Assembly (NCBI GenBank): GCA_013032095.1
Contig: WQBJ01000007.1
Location: forward strand, 124,001 to 188,000
Source: Ruegeria atlantica
GTDB lineage: Bacteria; Pseudomonadota; Alphaproteobacteria; Rhodobacterales; Rhodobacteraceae
Direction: 5' to 3'
DNA: 64,000 bases
Positions 42,777 to 51,029 of the stretch are shown piece after piece. A model generated the notes under the pieces. That model searched no databases and was not told the origin of the DNA. It saw only the letters and a list, made by a program, of their open reading frames with translations. The position numbers were made by a program, and so were the translations under genes. Numbering within the stretch: the first letter of the stretch is position 1; each line of letters starts with the position of its first letter.

Positions 42777-44354
42777 ATGGCAAGGGTTGCCTATCTTCTA
42801 TTGTGCCACAAGGATCCTGACGCGATCATCGCGCAGGCCGAGCAGCTTACGGCCACAGGTGACTGCATGGCCATTCACTTTGATGCCCGGGCCAGCGCAG
42901 TCGCCTATGATCGCATTCACAGCGCTTTGAAAGACAACCCAAATGTTACGTTCGCGACAAAGCGCATCAAATGTGGCTGGGGTGGTTGGTCTCTGGTTCA
43001 GGCGACACTGTATGCAGTGCAAGCCGCCGTTGATGCATTTCCGCGGGCCACCCATTTTTATATGCTGTCCGGCGATTGCATGGCGATCAAAACCGCAGAG
43101 TATACGCATTGGTTTCTCGACCAGAACGACAAGGACTTCGTGGAAAGCCACGATTTCTTTGCCAGCAACTGGATCAAAACCGGTATGAAAGAAGACCGGC
43201 TGATCTATCGCCATTTCTTTAACGAGCGAACGCACAGCCGGCTATTTTACACCTCATACGGCTTTCAAAAACGCTTTGGTCTGACGCGTGACACTCCGGC
43301 TGATCTTCAAATTATGATCGGCAGCCAATGGTGGTGCTTGCGCCGACGGACGGTCGAGATGATCCTCGACTTTCTGAAACAGCGCCCGGATGTGATCCGC
43401 TTTTTCTCGACCACTTGGATTCCTGATGAGACTTTCTTTCAGACCCTCGTCCGCCATCTGATCCCTAGGGAGGAAATTGAAAACCGAACCCCAACCTTCC
43501 TGATGTTCTCAGACTACGGGATGCCGGTCACTTTCTACAACGATCACTATGACATGCTTTTAGGGCAGGATTACCTGTTTGCCCGCAAGATCAGCTCCGA
43601 AGCGCATGAGTTGAAAGAGCGGTTGGGCAAGCTCTATGCCAGCGAAGGTGTCGAGTTCAAAATCTCGAATGAGGGTCGCAACCTCCATGGTTTTCTCACC
43701 GGGCGTGGACGGGTCGGCCGCCGTTTTGGTCGGCGGTTCTGGGAGACTGGGAATTCTTTAGGCTCCGAGCGTGAGATCCTTATCATCGCGTGTAAAAAAT
43801 GGCATGTCGCCAAACGCCTCGTCGATCAAATCGCATCCGAGACCGCTATTCCCTGCGTTGAATACCTGTTTAACGAAGAGGACACTCCCCTGCCCGATCT
43901 CGGTGGGATTGAGACGACACTGGACAAACGCTCCCGCCACCGGCGCGCAGTGGTGCGGATGCTGTTCGAGGCTTTCGAAACCGACAAGCTAGTGATTTGT
44001 GTCGATCCTGCCAATCTGGAGATCATTCAGGATTTCTGCTCGGATCAGGTCAATACACATGTGCTTGAAATCGAATGTGAGTACTCTGACGATTACCTGA
44101 TCGGTCACGCCCGCCGGGTCGGATTGGCCGGTGAGAACAGCCCCGCCGAATCTGTCGCTAGGCTCGTGCCGACTCTGCGGAATTCGCTGGCTTATGAATC
44201 CGAACTGATCCGCGCTGCGGGGTTTGACGGCTATTTGCGCATTCGGGAAAACAGCCCGCGCGCTGAAAACGAGGCAGCAATTGCCGGTTTCCTAGGAGTT
44301 TCACAAGACACAGCCCAGGCCGTGATGCGGCTGGATTACCTGTTTGCGGACTGA
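42777..44354 (+). CDS. GT14 (Core-2/I-branching type) glycosyltransferase with C-terminal extra domain
   Basis: A 525-residue protein. Residues 1-270 match the branching beta-1,6-N-acetylglucosaminyltransferase family: MARVAYLLLCHKDPDAIIAQ, CGWGGWSLVQATLYAV, FYMLSGDCMAIKT, GSQWWCLRRRTVEMIL and IPDETFFQTLV. Residues about 335-525 form a separate domain (REILIIACKKWHVAKRLVDQIA...LEIECEYSDDYLIGHARRVG) that I associate with DUF5928 from memory; it looks like a Rossmann or P-loop-like fold without obvious catalytic motif. No ribosome-binding site is strong at ATG 42777. Divergent sulfotransferase next door implies glycan decoration. Confidence 0.82.
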   Translation: MARVAYLLLCHKDPDAIIAQAEQLTATGDCMAIHFDARASAVAYDRIHSALKDNPNVTFATKRIKCGWGGWSLVQATLYAVQAAVDAFPRATHFYMLSGDCMAIKTAEYTHWFLDQNDKDFVESHDFFASNWIKTGMKEDRLIYRHFFNERTHSRLFYTSYGFQKRFGLTRDTPADLQIMIGSQWWCLRRRTVEMILDFLKQRPDVIRFFSTTWIPDETFFQTLVRHLIPREEIENRTPTFLMFSDYGMPVTFYNDHYDMLLGQDYLFARKISSEAHELKERLGKLYASEGVEFKISNEGRNLHGFLTGRGRVGRRFGRRFWETGNSLGSEREILIIACKKWHVAKRLVDQIASETAIPCVEYLFNEEDTPLPDLGGIETTLDKRSRHRRAVVRMLFEAFETDKLVICVDPANLEIIQDFCSDQVNTHVLEIECEYSDDYLIGHARRVGLAGENSPAESVARLVPTLRNSLAYESELIRAAGFDGYLRIRENSPRAENEAAIAGFLGVSQDTAQAVMRLDYLFAD

Positions 44355-44355
44355 T

Positions 44356-44381
44356 CCGGCGGCACCATCAGGCACCGCCGG
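44356..44381. terminator. GC-rich hairpin between convergent genes
   Basis: CCGGCGG (44356-44362) pairs with CCGCCGG (44375-44381) across 12 bases in the 36-base gap between the glycosyltransferase and the aldehyde dehydrogenase stops. No T-run on either side. Confidence 0.45.
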
Positions 44382-44390
44382 GCAGCTAAA

Positions 44391-45887
44391 TCAGATGTCA
44401 AACTTAACGCCTTGCGCCAGTGGCAATTCCGCCGAGTAGTTTACAGTATTTGTCTGGCGCCGCATGTAGGCTTTCCAAGCGTCCGAGCCGCTTTCGCGTC
44501 CACCTCCTGTTTCTTTTTCACCGCCAAACGCGCCGCCGATTTCGGCCCCCGAGGGTCCGATATTGACATTGGCGATGCCGCAATCAGATCCGGCTGCCGT
44601 CAGAAATTGCTCGGCCTCGCGCATATTCAGCGTGAACACGCAGGACGACAGGCCTTGCGGCACGTCGTTCTGCAGTTTAATCGCATCGTCGAAATCGTCA
44701 TAGCCCATGACATAAAGGATCGGAGCAAAGGTTTCCGTCTTCACCACCGCTGTCTGACCGGGCATTTCCACAATGGCAGGTTCCATATACACGCCCGACG
44801 GGACGCCTTCGGTCACGCGGTTGCCGCCGAACACGGTGCCACCTTCCGCCTTTGCAGCCTCCAACGCGGCTGTCATTGCCGAACCAGAGGCTTCGTCCAC
44901 CAGCGGACCGACCAGCGTGCCTTCGGCCAGTGGGTCACCGATGGGCAGGCCGGCATAGGCCTTTTTCAGACGACTTACCAGTTCTGCACGGATCGAGTTA
45001 TGAACGATCAGACGTCGCAACGTCGTGCAGCGCTGACCGGCGGTACCGACGGCCGAGAACACAATCGCGCGCACCGCCATTTCCAGATCGGCCGAAGGGC
45101 CAACAATCATCGCGTTGTTGCCGCCCAGTTCCAGAATGCACTTACCAAAGCGCTGCGCCACAATGGGGGCCACGGCTCGGCCCATACGCGTCGAGCCCGT
45201 GGCCGAGATTACTGGTACTTCCTCACTGGCCACCAGCGCCTCGCCCAGCGCGGCGCCACCGATCAGCGTTTGCAGAAGCTTATCGGGAGCATCCCCAAAC
45301 CGTGCCAGCGCGCGTTCAAAAATCTTCTGACAGGCCATCGCGGTCAGCGGGGTTTTCTCGGACGGTTTCCAGATCACGGGATCGCCGCAGACCAGCGCCA
45401 GTGCCGCATTCCACGACCAAACCGCCACAGGGAAGTTGAAAGCCGAAATCACACCAACCGGACCGGCTGGGTGCCAGGTTTCCATCATCCGGTGGCCGGG
45501 GCGTTCCGAGGCGATGGTCAGACCATACAACTGGCGCGACAGACCGACGGCAAAGTCGCAGATGTCGATCATTTCCTGCACCTCGCCCAGACCTTCGGAC
45601 GTGATCTTGCCGGCCTCCCAACTGACCAGCGCGCCCAGATCGTCTTTGGCCGCGCGCAACTCCTCACCCAACAGGCGGATCAATTCACCCCGGCGCGGGG
45701 CGGGTACAACGCGCCAGGCCTTAAACGCGGCTTTTGCATTGGCAAAGACAGCCTCCATCTCGGCAGCGGGTCTCTCATGCACCTCGGCCAGCACAGATCC
45801 GTCGATTGGAGAGGTCACTTTCAGGCTGCCTCCCGTCAGCTCAGCCTCGGTCAGGTCCAGATTTGAGAGGGTGGTTTGTGCAGTCAT
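44391..45887 (-). CDS. amaB: ALDH7-type L-aminoadipate-semialdehyde dehydrogenase
   Basis: A 498-residue aldehyde dehydrogenase of the antiquitin (ALDH7) type, oxidising alpha-aminoadipate semialdehyde/P6C to L-2-aminoadipate. Catalytic marks: ISAFNFPVAVWSWN with the conserved Asn, Glu253 in LELGGNNA and nucleophile Cys287 in GTAGQRCTTLRR. IGPSGAEIGGAFGGEKETGGGRESGSDAWKAYMRR is a typical ALDH7 C-terminal block. ATG 45887 has GAAAG upstream; an ATG five codons earlier (45902) lies 3 bases after the previous stop and is possible. It follows the saccharopine dehydrogenase gene, so the pair forms the saccharopine-type lysine degradation route. Confidence 0.87.
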   Translation of the reverse strand: MTAQTTLSNLDLTEAELTGGSLKVTSPIDGSVLAEVHERPAAEMEAVFANAKAAFKAWRVVPAPRRGELIRLLGEELRAAKDDLGALVSWEAGKITSEGLGEVQEMIDICDFAVGLSRQLYGLTIASERPGHRMMETWHPAGPVGVISAFNFPVAVWSWNAALALVCGDPVIWKPSEKTPLTAMACQKIFERALARFGDAPDKLLQTLIGGAALGEALVASEEVPVISATGSTRMGRAVAPIVAQRFGKCILELGGNNAMIVGPSADLEMAVRAIVFSAVGTAGQRCTTLRRLIVHNSIRAELVSRLKKAYAGLPIGDPLAEGTLVGPLVDEASGSAMTAALEAAKAEGGTVFGGNRVTEGVPSGVYMEPAIVEMPGQTAVVKTETFAPILYVMGYDDFDDAIKLQNDVPQGLSSCVFTLNMREAEQFLTAAGSDCGIANVNIGPSGAEIGGAFGGEKETGGGRESGSDAWKAYMRRQTNTVNYSAELPLAQGVKFDI

Positions 45888-45905
45888 CACGATGTCTTTC
45901 ATATC

Positions 45906-47012
45906 TCAGGCCGCCTTGTTCTGTTCGGTTACATCACCAGCGCGATAGAGCCGGCCAAATTCGGTGTTCAGGAAATCGGACAGGTTCACCTGTTCCTGAC
46001 GGATAAAACCTTTTGTGGGCAGACCCCCGGTGCGCATTAGATCGACCACGCCCAGAACGCCTGCGGCGGTGGTGACCTGAATGGCGCTCCAGACCTGTCC
46101 ATTGAGGGTGCGGGCAAAGCTTTTGTTGATCAGCGATTTCTCACGCAGCGCGCCGTCAATCATGCCTTTCGCCGTGCAATAGACCAAAACCACATCCTGA
46201 TCGGTGCGCGGCAGTGCGGTCTCGAAGATGTCCTTCAGCAGGTCACGGCGGCGTTCCAGCCCCAGATCCTTGAGCAACAGTTTCAGGATGTCGCAATGAC
46301 CAGGATACCGGATCGAGCGATAGGACACCGCCCGCGCCTTGCCTTCAAGCGTCTCGGGCAGCGTGCCCAACCCACCCGAGGTGTTGAAGCATTCGTATTC
46401 CACCCCGTCATGGCCCAGCACTTCGTAATCTTCCAGCGGCGCGGTCTTGACCCGCTCGCCATTCACGATGGCATCGCAAGGGTTGCAGTATTCGTTGATC
46501 AGCCCGTCCGTGGACCATGTCAGATTGTATTTCAGCGCGTTGGTCGGATAGAGCGGCAAGGCTCCTACCCGCATATGCAGGCTGTCCAGTTCATCGAACT
46601 CCGAAGCCAAAGCAGCCCCAGCGATGCCGACAAACCCCGGTGCCAGACCACATTGCGGCATGAAGGCGGTTTTGCTGTCTTTGGCCAATTCGCGAACGGC
46701 ATTGGTGGCCGCAACATCCTCGGTCAGGTCAAAGTAATGCGCGCCTGCCGTCTTAGCCGCCTTGGCAATCTTCGGCGTCAGAAAAAACGGCGCGGCAGAG
46801 ATCACTGCATCGAACCCGCTTAGCCCTTGTGTCAGCTGGGACTCATCCCCCACATCAATCTGCCGGGTCGCAATCCCCTGCTTGTTCAGCACAGCCAGAG
46901 CCGACAGATCGCGGTCAGCCACGGTGACTGAATAGTTCGACGATGCTTGCAGCAGGCTGGCGATCATCTGACCGATCTTGCCTGCTCCTATGACACATAT
47001 ATTCCAGCTCAA
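45906..47012 (-). CDS. Saccharopine dehydrogenase-family protein
   Basis: A 368-residue NAD(P)-binding protein: [19 protein letters not shown] is the dinucleotide-binding loop, followed by [44 protein letters not shown] and the LYS9-like domain with [19 protein letters not shown] and [17 protein letters not shown]. It would cleave saccharopine to glutamate and aminoadipate semialdehyde, the substrate of the next gene product. Start: TTG 47012 lies six bases after a perfect GAGGAGG, whereas the frame extends upstream without a comparable site. Substrate assignment comes from operon context. Confidence 0.87.
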   Translation of the reverse strand: MSWNICVIGAGKIGQMIASLLQASSNYSVTVADRDLSALAVLNKQGIATRQIDVGDESQLTQGLSGFDAVISAAPFFLTPKIAKAAKTAGAHYFDLTEDVAATNAVRELAKDSKTAFMPQCGLAPGFVGIAGAALASEFDELDSLHMRVGALPLYPTNALKYNLTWSTDGLINEYCNPCDAIVNGERVKTAPLEDYEVLGHDGVEYECFNTSGGLGTLPETLEGKARAVSYRSIRYPGHCDILKLLLKDLGLERRRDLLKDIFETALPRTDQDVVLVYCTAKGMIDGALREKSLINKSFARTLNGQVWSAIQVTTAAGVLGVVDLMRTGGLPTKGFIRQEQVNLSDFLNTEFGRLYRAGDVTEQNKAA

Positions 47013-47438
47013 AACGCGCCTCCTCTTTCGTTTATGAAAGTATGAGGCCTGGGCTGTTCGATCCGCATAGACCATCTTGACGAAAACGCGGAAAGTTACG
47101 TCATTATGACGTTGATCTTGACGTACTGCCAAATCAACGTGGTGCCGTGATCTAAGAAAATTACAAGGCAACTGATTTGCCCGCGAACCCAGAGCCATGG
47201 AAACTCAGACAATCAAATCAACACCATCGGTGATTTTTGTCTCCAAATAAGATACGGTGCGATCAATTGGGCCCATTTGTTCGCACCAATTCCTGCGGTC
47301 GCTTGGCCCGGCCAGCGCAGAATGCCCCGTCGGGCCGGTCTTGGAATTCTGTTTGACCGAACGCAGCCTGACGCCTGCAACACAAAACAGCGTTGGTTCT
47401 TTGATCATATTCACGGCGAAGTTCAGGGGGGAACAAAC
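47013..47438. other. Intergenic region between lysine operon and the phytochelatin-synthase fusion
   Basis: A 426-base gap by the starts chosen here. It holds the palindrome at 47098-47112 and two further TTGACG motifs (47077-47082, 47118-47123) on the left, and about 160 bases on the right that stay open in the frame of the large gene but read as low-quality coding sequence. Promoters for both directions must lie here. No RNA gene is recognised. Confidence 0.5.
47098..47112. promoter_or_regulatory. Palindromic candidate operator upstream of the lysine operon
   Basis: ACGTCATTATGACGT is a perfect palindrome around a central T, 86 bases upstream of the saccharopine dehydrogenase start. TTGACGTA, resembling a half-site, follows at 47118. 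An Lrp- or GntR-type regulator is plausible, but no regulator gene is adjacent. Confidence 0.45.
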
Positions 47439-50400
47439 GTGCCTAAAGACCCGATTGAGAACACTATTTCCTATGACCCAACCAAAACCGACTGGGCGCT
47501 GATACACGAAATCCTTCCGGCAGATGACCCTTCGCATATTCAGCCAAATTTCGAGTGTTTCGAGGTGGCCGAGGATACGGTTCTGCCCTCGAAGGGTATG
47601 TATGTGGTCCTCAGCGGTGTCGTTCACTTGCGTCAGGAAGACACCGTTCTGGCCACGGCTGATACAGGCGACTATTTCTACGAAGAACATCTTGAGATTT
47701 TCGACATTCCCGTCAGCCTCGAGGCGCTGGCCACGCCTGGCACACGGCTGGCGTATCTATCCAGCAACCATTGGTTTGAAATCCCGACCAAAATCCGCGA
47801 GACCTGCTATGATACCCTGTTTGGCGATCTGGTCAGCGTGCATCTGCAGAACTTTCAGCAACCCATCAATTGCTGCAGCGTGACGGCGGCCGCCCTGAGC
47901 ATGTCGGCACTGGGGTTCAGTTGCGAGGTCAACGATATCTTCCGCGAATGCGCCCTGCCAACGTCCTTCGTGGTGAATGATGGCATCTCGTTGGGCGAGC
48001 TATATGACGTGGCCTGCACCTTCATCCATACGCAGGGTCTGCGCGACAAGGTGCAGGTTCAGGCCTATTTCATGGATGAGGCCACGACCTCGGTCGAATT
48101 GCTGCTTGAGGCGATCGACGAATCCAACCGGCTGGGCGGGGATAATGACATCCTCGTTGCAAATTTTCAGGTCGGTGTCGCCCATGGCAAACCGACCATG
48201 CCCGGCGGTCACTTTGCGATCATCGCCAAGTGCAACCCCAGCACCGGATTGGTGCACATGATGGATGTGCACCCCGAGAAATATGGCAAGCTGTGGGTCA
48301 CCACGATTGACCGGCTCTGGGCGGGGATGTCGGACCGAGACGGAACTTCGATGCGGTCACGGGGCATCTTGCGGTTCTCGGCGCGCGAGGCGGTAAAGAC
48401 CAACCTGCAGACGCTGCAGCAGGACTGCAACTATGTGGACAGCACACAGTATCTGGCCAAGGACCCCAAGAAACGCCGCAACCTGTTCCGGCGAGCCAGC
48501 CCGAACATGAACTCGTTGGGAGTGCTGGCTGAAAGCCTTGCGATCCTTGGAGACGAACAGGTCGATGAAGACAAGCTGGTGATTGCAACGCAGGCAAATC
48601 TTACAGAAGCGCTAAGCCGGGTGTCCACCGCCAAGGAAATGCACGCGCTGGCCCAGCGCTACCTGAGCCAGAGCCCTGACGTGCATCTGGGTAGCGCCTT
48701 CCAGAGCTTCAAGGATCGCCGCGACAGGAAGATAACGTCACCCGAAGAGTGGTTCCGCGCCCAATTGCTCAGCCTGAACGAGGACGAAGATCGCCACCTT
48801 ATGATCAATATCGACTTCAATCGCGTTCTGGGCTTCGAAGTCATCCGACCGCCTGCAAATGTATTCCGTGAAACGGCGTTGCTCGAAGAGTTCTGGTGCC
48901 TTTGCATCGCCTATGATGCAGAGACCGATCTGGTGACGGTGGTGGACATGAGCCCCGCGACCTCTCAGGTATGGCAGGCGCCGCGCGGGCATATCTTCCG
49001 CGGTCTGCGTGATCTGAAAAACCCGGCAATGCTGGTGATCGAGGAACACGAACCGCCCGAAGACCCCACCGATGTGGCGCGCCTTATCCGGGAAAACGAG
49101 ATCGTCCTATTCTATGCAGATGAGGACCCTTGGTCCTATATGCTGCGCAGTATCCTCGCCAATATCGGCATCACCAGCGTCAGACTGATCGACGTTGAAG
49201 GCCACGGGGCCAATGTGATGAAAATGCGGCGGCAACTGAATGTGCTGACCGGCAAGGAAACGGTCCCCTACCTGTTCTTTCAGGGCGAATGTCTGGGTCG
49301 GCGAAACGACATCGTCGATATGATCCTGAAAGGCCGTTTGCAGGAACGGATACATGAGGCTGGACTGCCGGTTTTGCTACGCCATGAATCGCCCAGTCTG
49401 GACAAGAACATTTTTGGCTACCCCAAGGGCGGATTGACCGACGCCCCGACCGAAAAACGCAACGTGTTGCTGTGCGCTTGTGGATCGTCAGCCGCCGACA
49501 AGGTGCCGGAGTTGGTTGAGCGGATCACGGCAGCCGGGCACAACGTGAAACTGATCCCCTCGGTTTCGGCCGAGAAGTTCTTTCGCGATTTCGGCACCGA
49601 ACGGATCGAGAAATGCATCTCGCACAACGACTACTACCGCGACGATGACGAATGGAACTTCCGCTATATCGAGTTCGGAATGCCCCTGCGCGCCTCGCAT
49701 CTGGCGCTGTGTGACTGGGCAGATTGCGTGATTGTGGCGCCGGTGACCTGCAACACAATGGGCAAGATCGCCAACGGGATTGCAGACAACCTGCTGACCT
49801 CGGTCTTTGTCGCATGGCAATACCGGAACAAACCGGTGATCCTCTGCCCGGCGTGTAACACCAATATGTGGAACAATGTCACCACTCAGCGGAACGTAGA
49901 GAAGCTGCGCGATCTGGGCATCGATCTGGTCGGGCCGCGCAAGGGGCGGCTGTCGAACGGCATGATGGGGATCGGCATGATGGCGACCCCGGACCAGATC
50001 ATGGAGGTTCTGGACGAAGCCTTCGAGGAACTGGCCGATCAAGAGCACAACATCTGCAAATGGGCGCAGGAAGCCGCCGCCTCGGACGAATTTGCCCAAT
50101 GGGACCGGGTGTTCCAAGCCATCGACAACGGCATGGCCGGGATCGATATCGTTGACGACAGCAACGGTGACACACTGCTGCATTACGCGGCGGGTGGCGA
50201 AGGTGAGATGAACGAAAGCGGTGTGGATCTGGGCAAACCGGATCTGGAGGCCGCGCAGGCGCTGATCGACCGGGGCATCAACATCAACGCCACGAACGAT
50301 CACGGCTTTACCAGTTTACATGTGGCGGTAATGAACAACTCGGTCGAGATGGTGGAAATCCTGCTTGGGGCCGACGGGATCGACGCCAGTTCCTGCATTC

Positions 50401-51029
50401 ATTTCCTACAAAATCCGAACAACACCAAGGGCCACAAACTCTCGGAAGAAATTGTCGAGATGCTGGACGAGTGGGCCAACACCCACACCCTGACCGAGTT
50501 GGAGGAAGAGGACGAGAACGATCTGATCGAGGATCGCGAAAAGACCTACCTCTACTTCACCTACGGCTCGCTCAAGAAGGGCTTTCCTAACCACGACGCT
50601 CACACCGAGGTGCTGGATGACTTCGTGGGCGAGGCGGTGACCCGGCAGCGGATGCCCCTGATCGTCCCGCACGAGCCGCATTGCGACAATCCCAACTGCG
50701 GCTTCCTGCACCGCATGGCCACGCTGATTGACCAGAAAGGCCGCGGTAAAGCGGTGAAAGGCGAGGTCTACCGCGTCTCATCCAGCGGGATGAAGGAACT
50801 GGACAAGCTGGAAGGATATCACGGCCCCAACTCGCCCGAGAATGTCTATGTGCGCAAGCGGATCAACGTGTTGATCAACGGTGTGAAAAAGCCTGCCTAT
50901 ACCTATGTGATCGCGCACCCAACCAAGTATCTGGATCAGTGGGAACAGGGCACCTCTGGCATTGTCGCGGAATACACGCTGGATATGGCCACGGGCACCC
51001 CCAAGCCGGGCTATCAGCCGCCCACCTAG
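47439..51029 (+). CDS. Phytochelatin synthase - glutaredoxin-like - PPCDC/LanD flavoprotein - ankyrin - GGCT fusion
   Basis: 1196 residues from GTG 47439, which has GGGGGG seven bases upstream; the frame is open to 47277. Domains: (1) 35-125, CRP-like barrel (VVLSGVVHLRQ...GDYFYE) without the RxA phosphate cassette. (2) 135-320, phytochelatin synthase: Cys146 in INCCSVTAAALSMSAL, His258 in GGHFAII, Asp276 in HMMDVHP; the His-Asp distance of 18 equals that of plant enzymes. (3) 435-535, possible decayed second copy. (4) 553-635, glutaredoxin-like, PWSY in place of CPYC, TVP kept. (5) 674-864, PPC-decarboxylase/EpiD flavoprotein: His754 in SHLALCDWAD, PACNTNMW for PxMNxxMW, Asn840 where HAL3a has Cys175. 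(6) 907-980, ankyrin repeats. (7) 1036-1165, gamma-glutamylcyclotransferase: YGSL, GEVY, LDKLEG with Glu1125. Cytosolic; overall it suggests processing of glutathione. The combined function is inference. Confidence 0.88.
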   Translation: MPKDPIENTISYDPTKTDWALIHEILPADDPSHIQPNFECFEVAEDTVLPSKGMYVVLSGVVHLRQEDTVLATADTGDYFYEEHLEIFDIPVSLEALATPGTRLAYLSSNHWFEIPTKIRETCYDTLFGDLVSVHLQNFQQPINCCSVTAAALSMSALGFSCEVNDIFRECALPTSFVVNDGISLGELYDVACTFIHTQGLRDKVQVQAYFMDEATTSVELLLEAIDESNRLGGDNDILVANFQVGVAHGKPTMPGGHFAIIAKCNPSTGLVHMMDVHPEKYGKLWVTTIDRLWAGMSDRDGTSMRSRGILRFSAREAVKTNLQTLQQDCNYVDSTQYLAKDPKKRRNLFRRASPNMNSLGVLAESLAILGDEQVDEDKLVIATQANLTEALSRVSTAKEMHALAQRYLSQSPDVHLGSAFQSFKDRRDRKITSPEEWFRAQLLSLNEDEDRHLMINIDFNRVLGFEVIRPPANVFRETALLEEFWCLCIAYDAETDLVTVVDMSPATSQVWQAPRGHIFRGLRDLKNPAMLVIEEHEPPEDPTDVARLIRENEIVLFYADEDPWSYMLRSILANIGITSVRLIDVEGHGANVMKMRRQLNVLTGKETVPYLFFQGECLGRRNDIVDMILKGRLQERIHEAGLPVLLRHESPSLDKNIFGYPKGGLTDAPTEKRNVLLCACGSSAADKVPELVERITAAGHNVKLIPSVSAEKFFRDFGTERIEKCISHNDYYRDDDEWNFRYIEFGMPLRASHLALCDWADCVIVAPVTCNTMGKIANGIADNLLTSVFVAWQYRNKPVILCPACNTNMWNNVTTQRNVEKLRDLGIDLVGPRKGRLSNGMMGIGMMATPDQIMEVLDEAFEELADQEHNICKWAQEAAASDEFAQWDRVFQAIDNGMAGIDIVDDSNGDTLLHYAAGGEGEMNESGVDLGKPDLEAAQALIDRGININATNDHGFTSLHVAVMNNSVEMVEILLGADGIDASSCIHFLQNPNNTKGHKLSEEIVEMLDEWANTHTLTELEEEDENDLIEDREKTYLYFTYGSLKKGFPNHDAHTEVLDDFVGEAVTRQRMPLIVPHEPHCDNPNCGFLHRMATLIDQKGRGKAVKGEVYRVSSSGMKELDKLEGYHGPNSPENVYVRKRINVLINGVKKPAYTYVIAHPTKYLDQWEQGTSGIVAEYTLDMATGTPKPGYQPPT

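Noticed and set aside
47277..47438. In-frame 54-codon extension of the fusion protein
   Set aside because: The extension begins with TTG without a ribosome-binding site, and its composition does not match the conserved domain; GTG 47439 has a strong site.
47205..47690. 161-codon minus-strand frame spanning the start of the large fusion gene
   Set aside because: It overlaps the real coding start with its strong ribosome-binding site, and its sequence shows no domain or signal.
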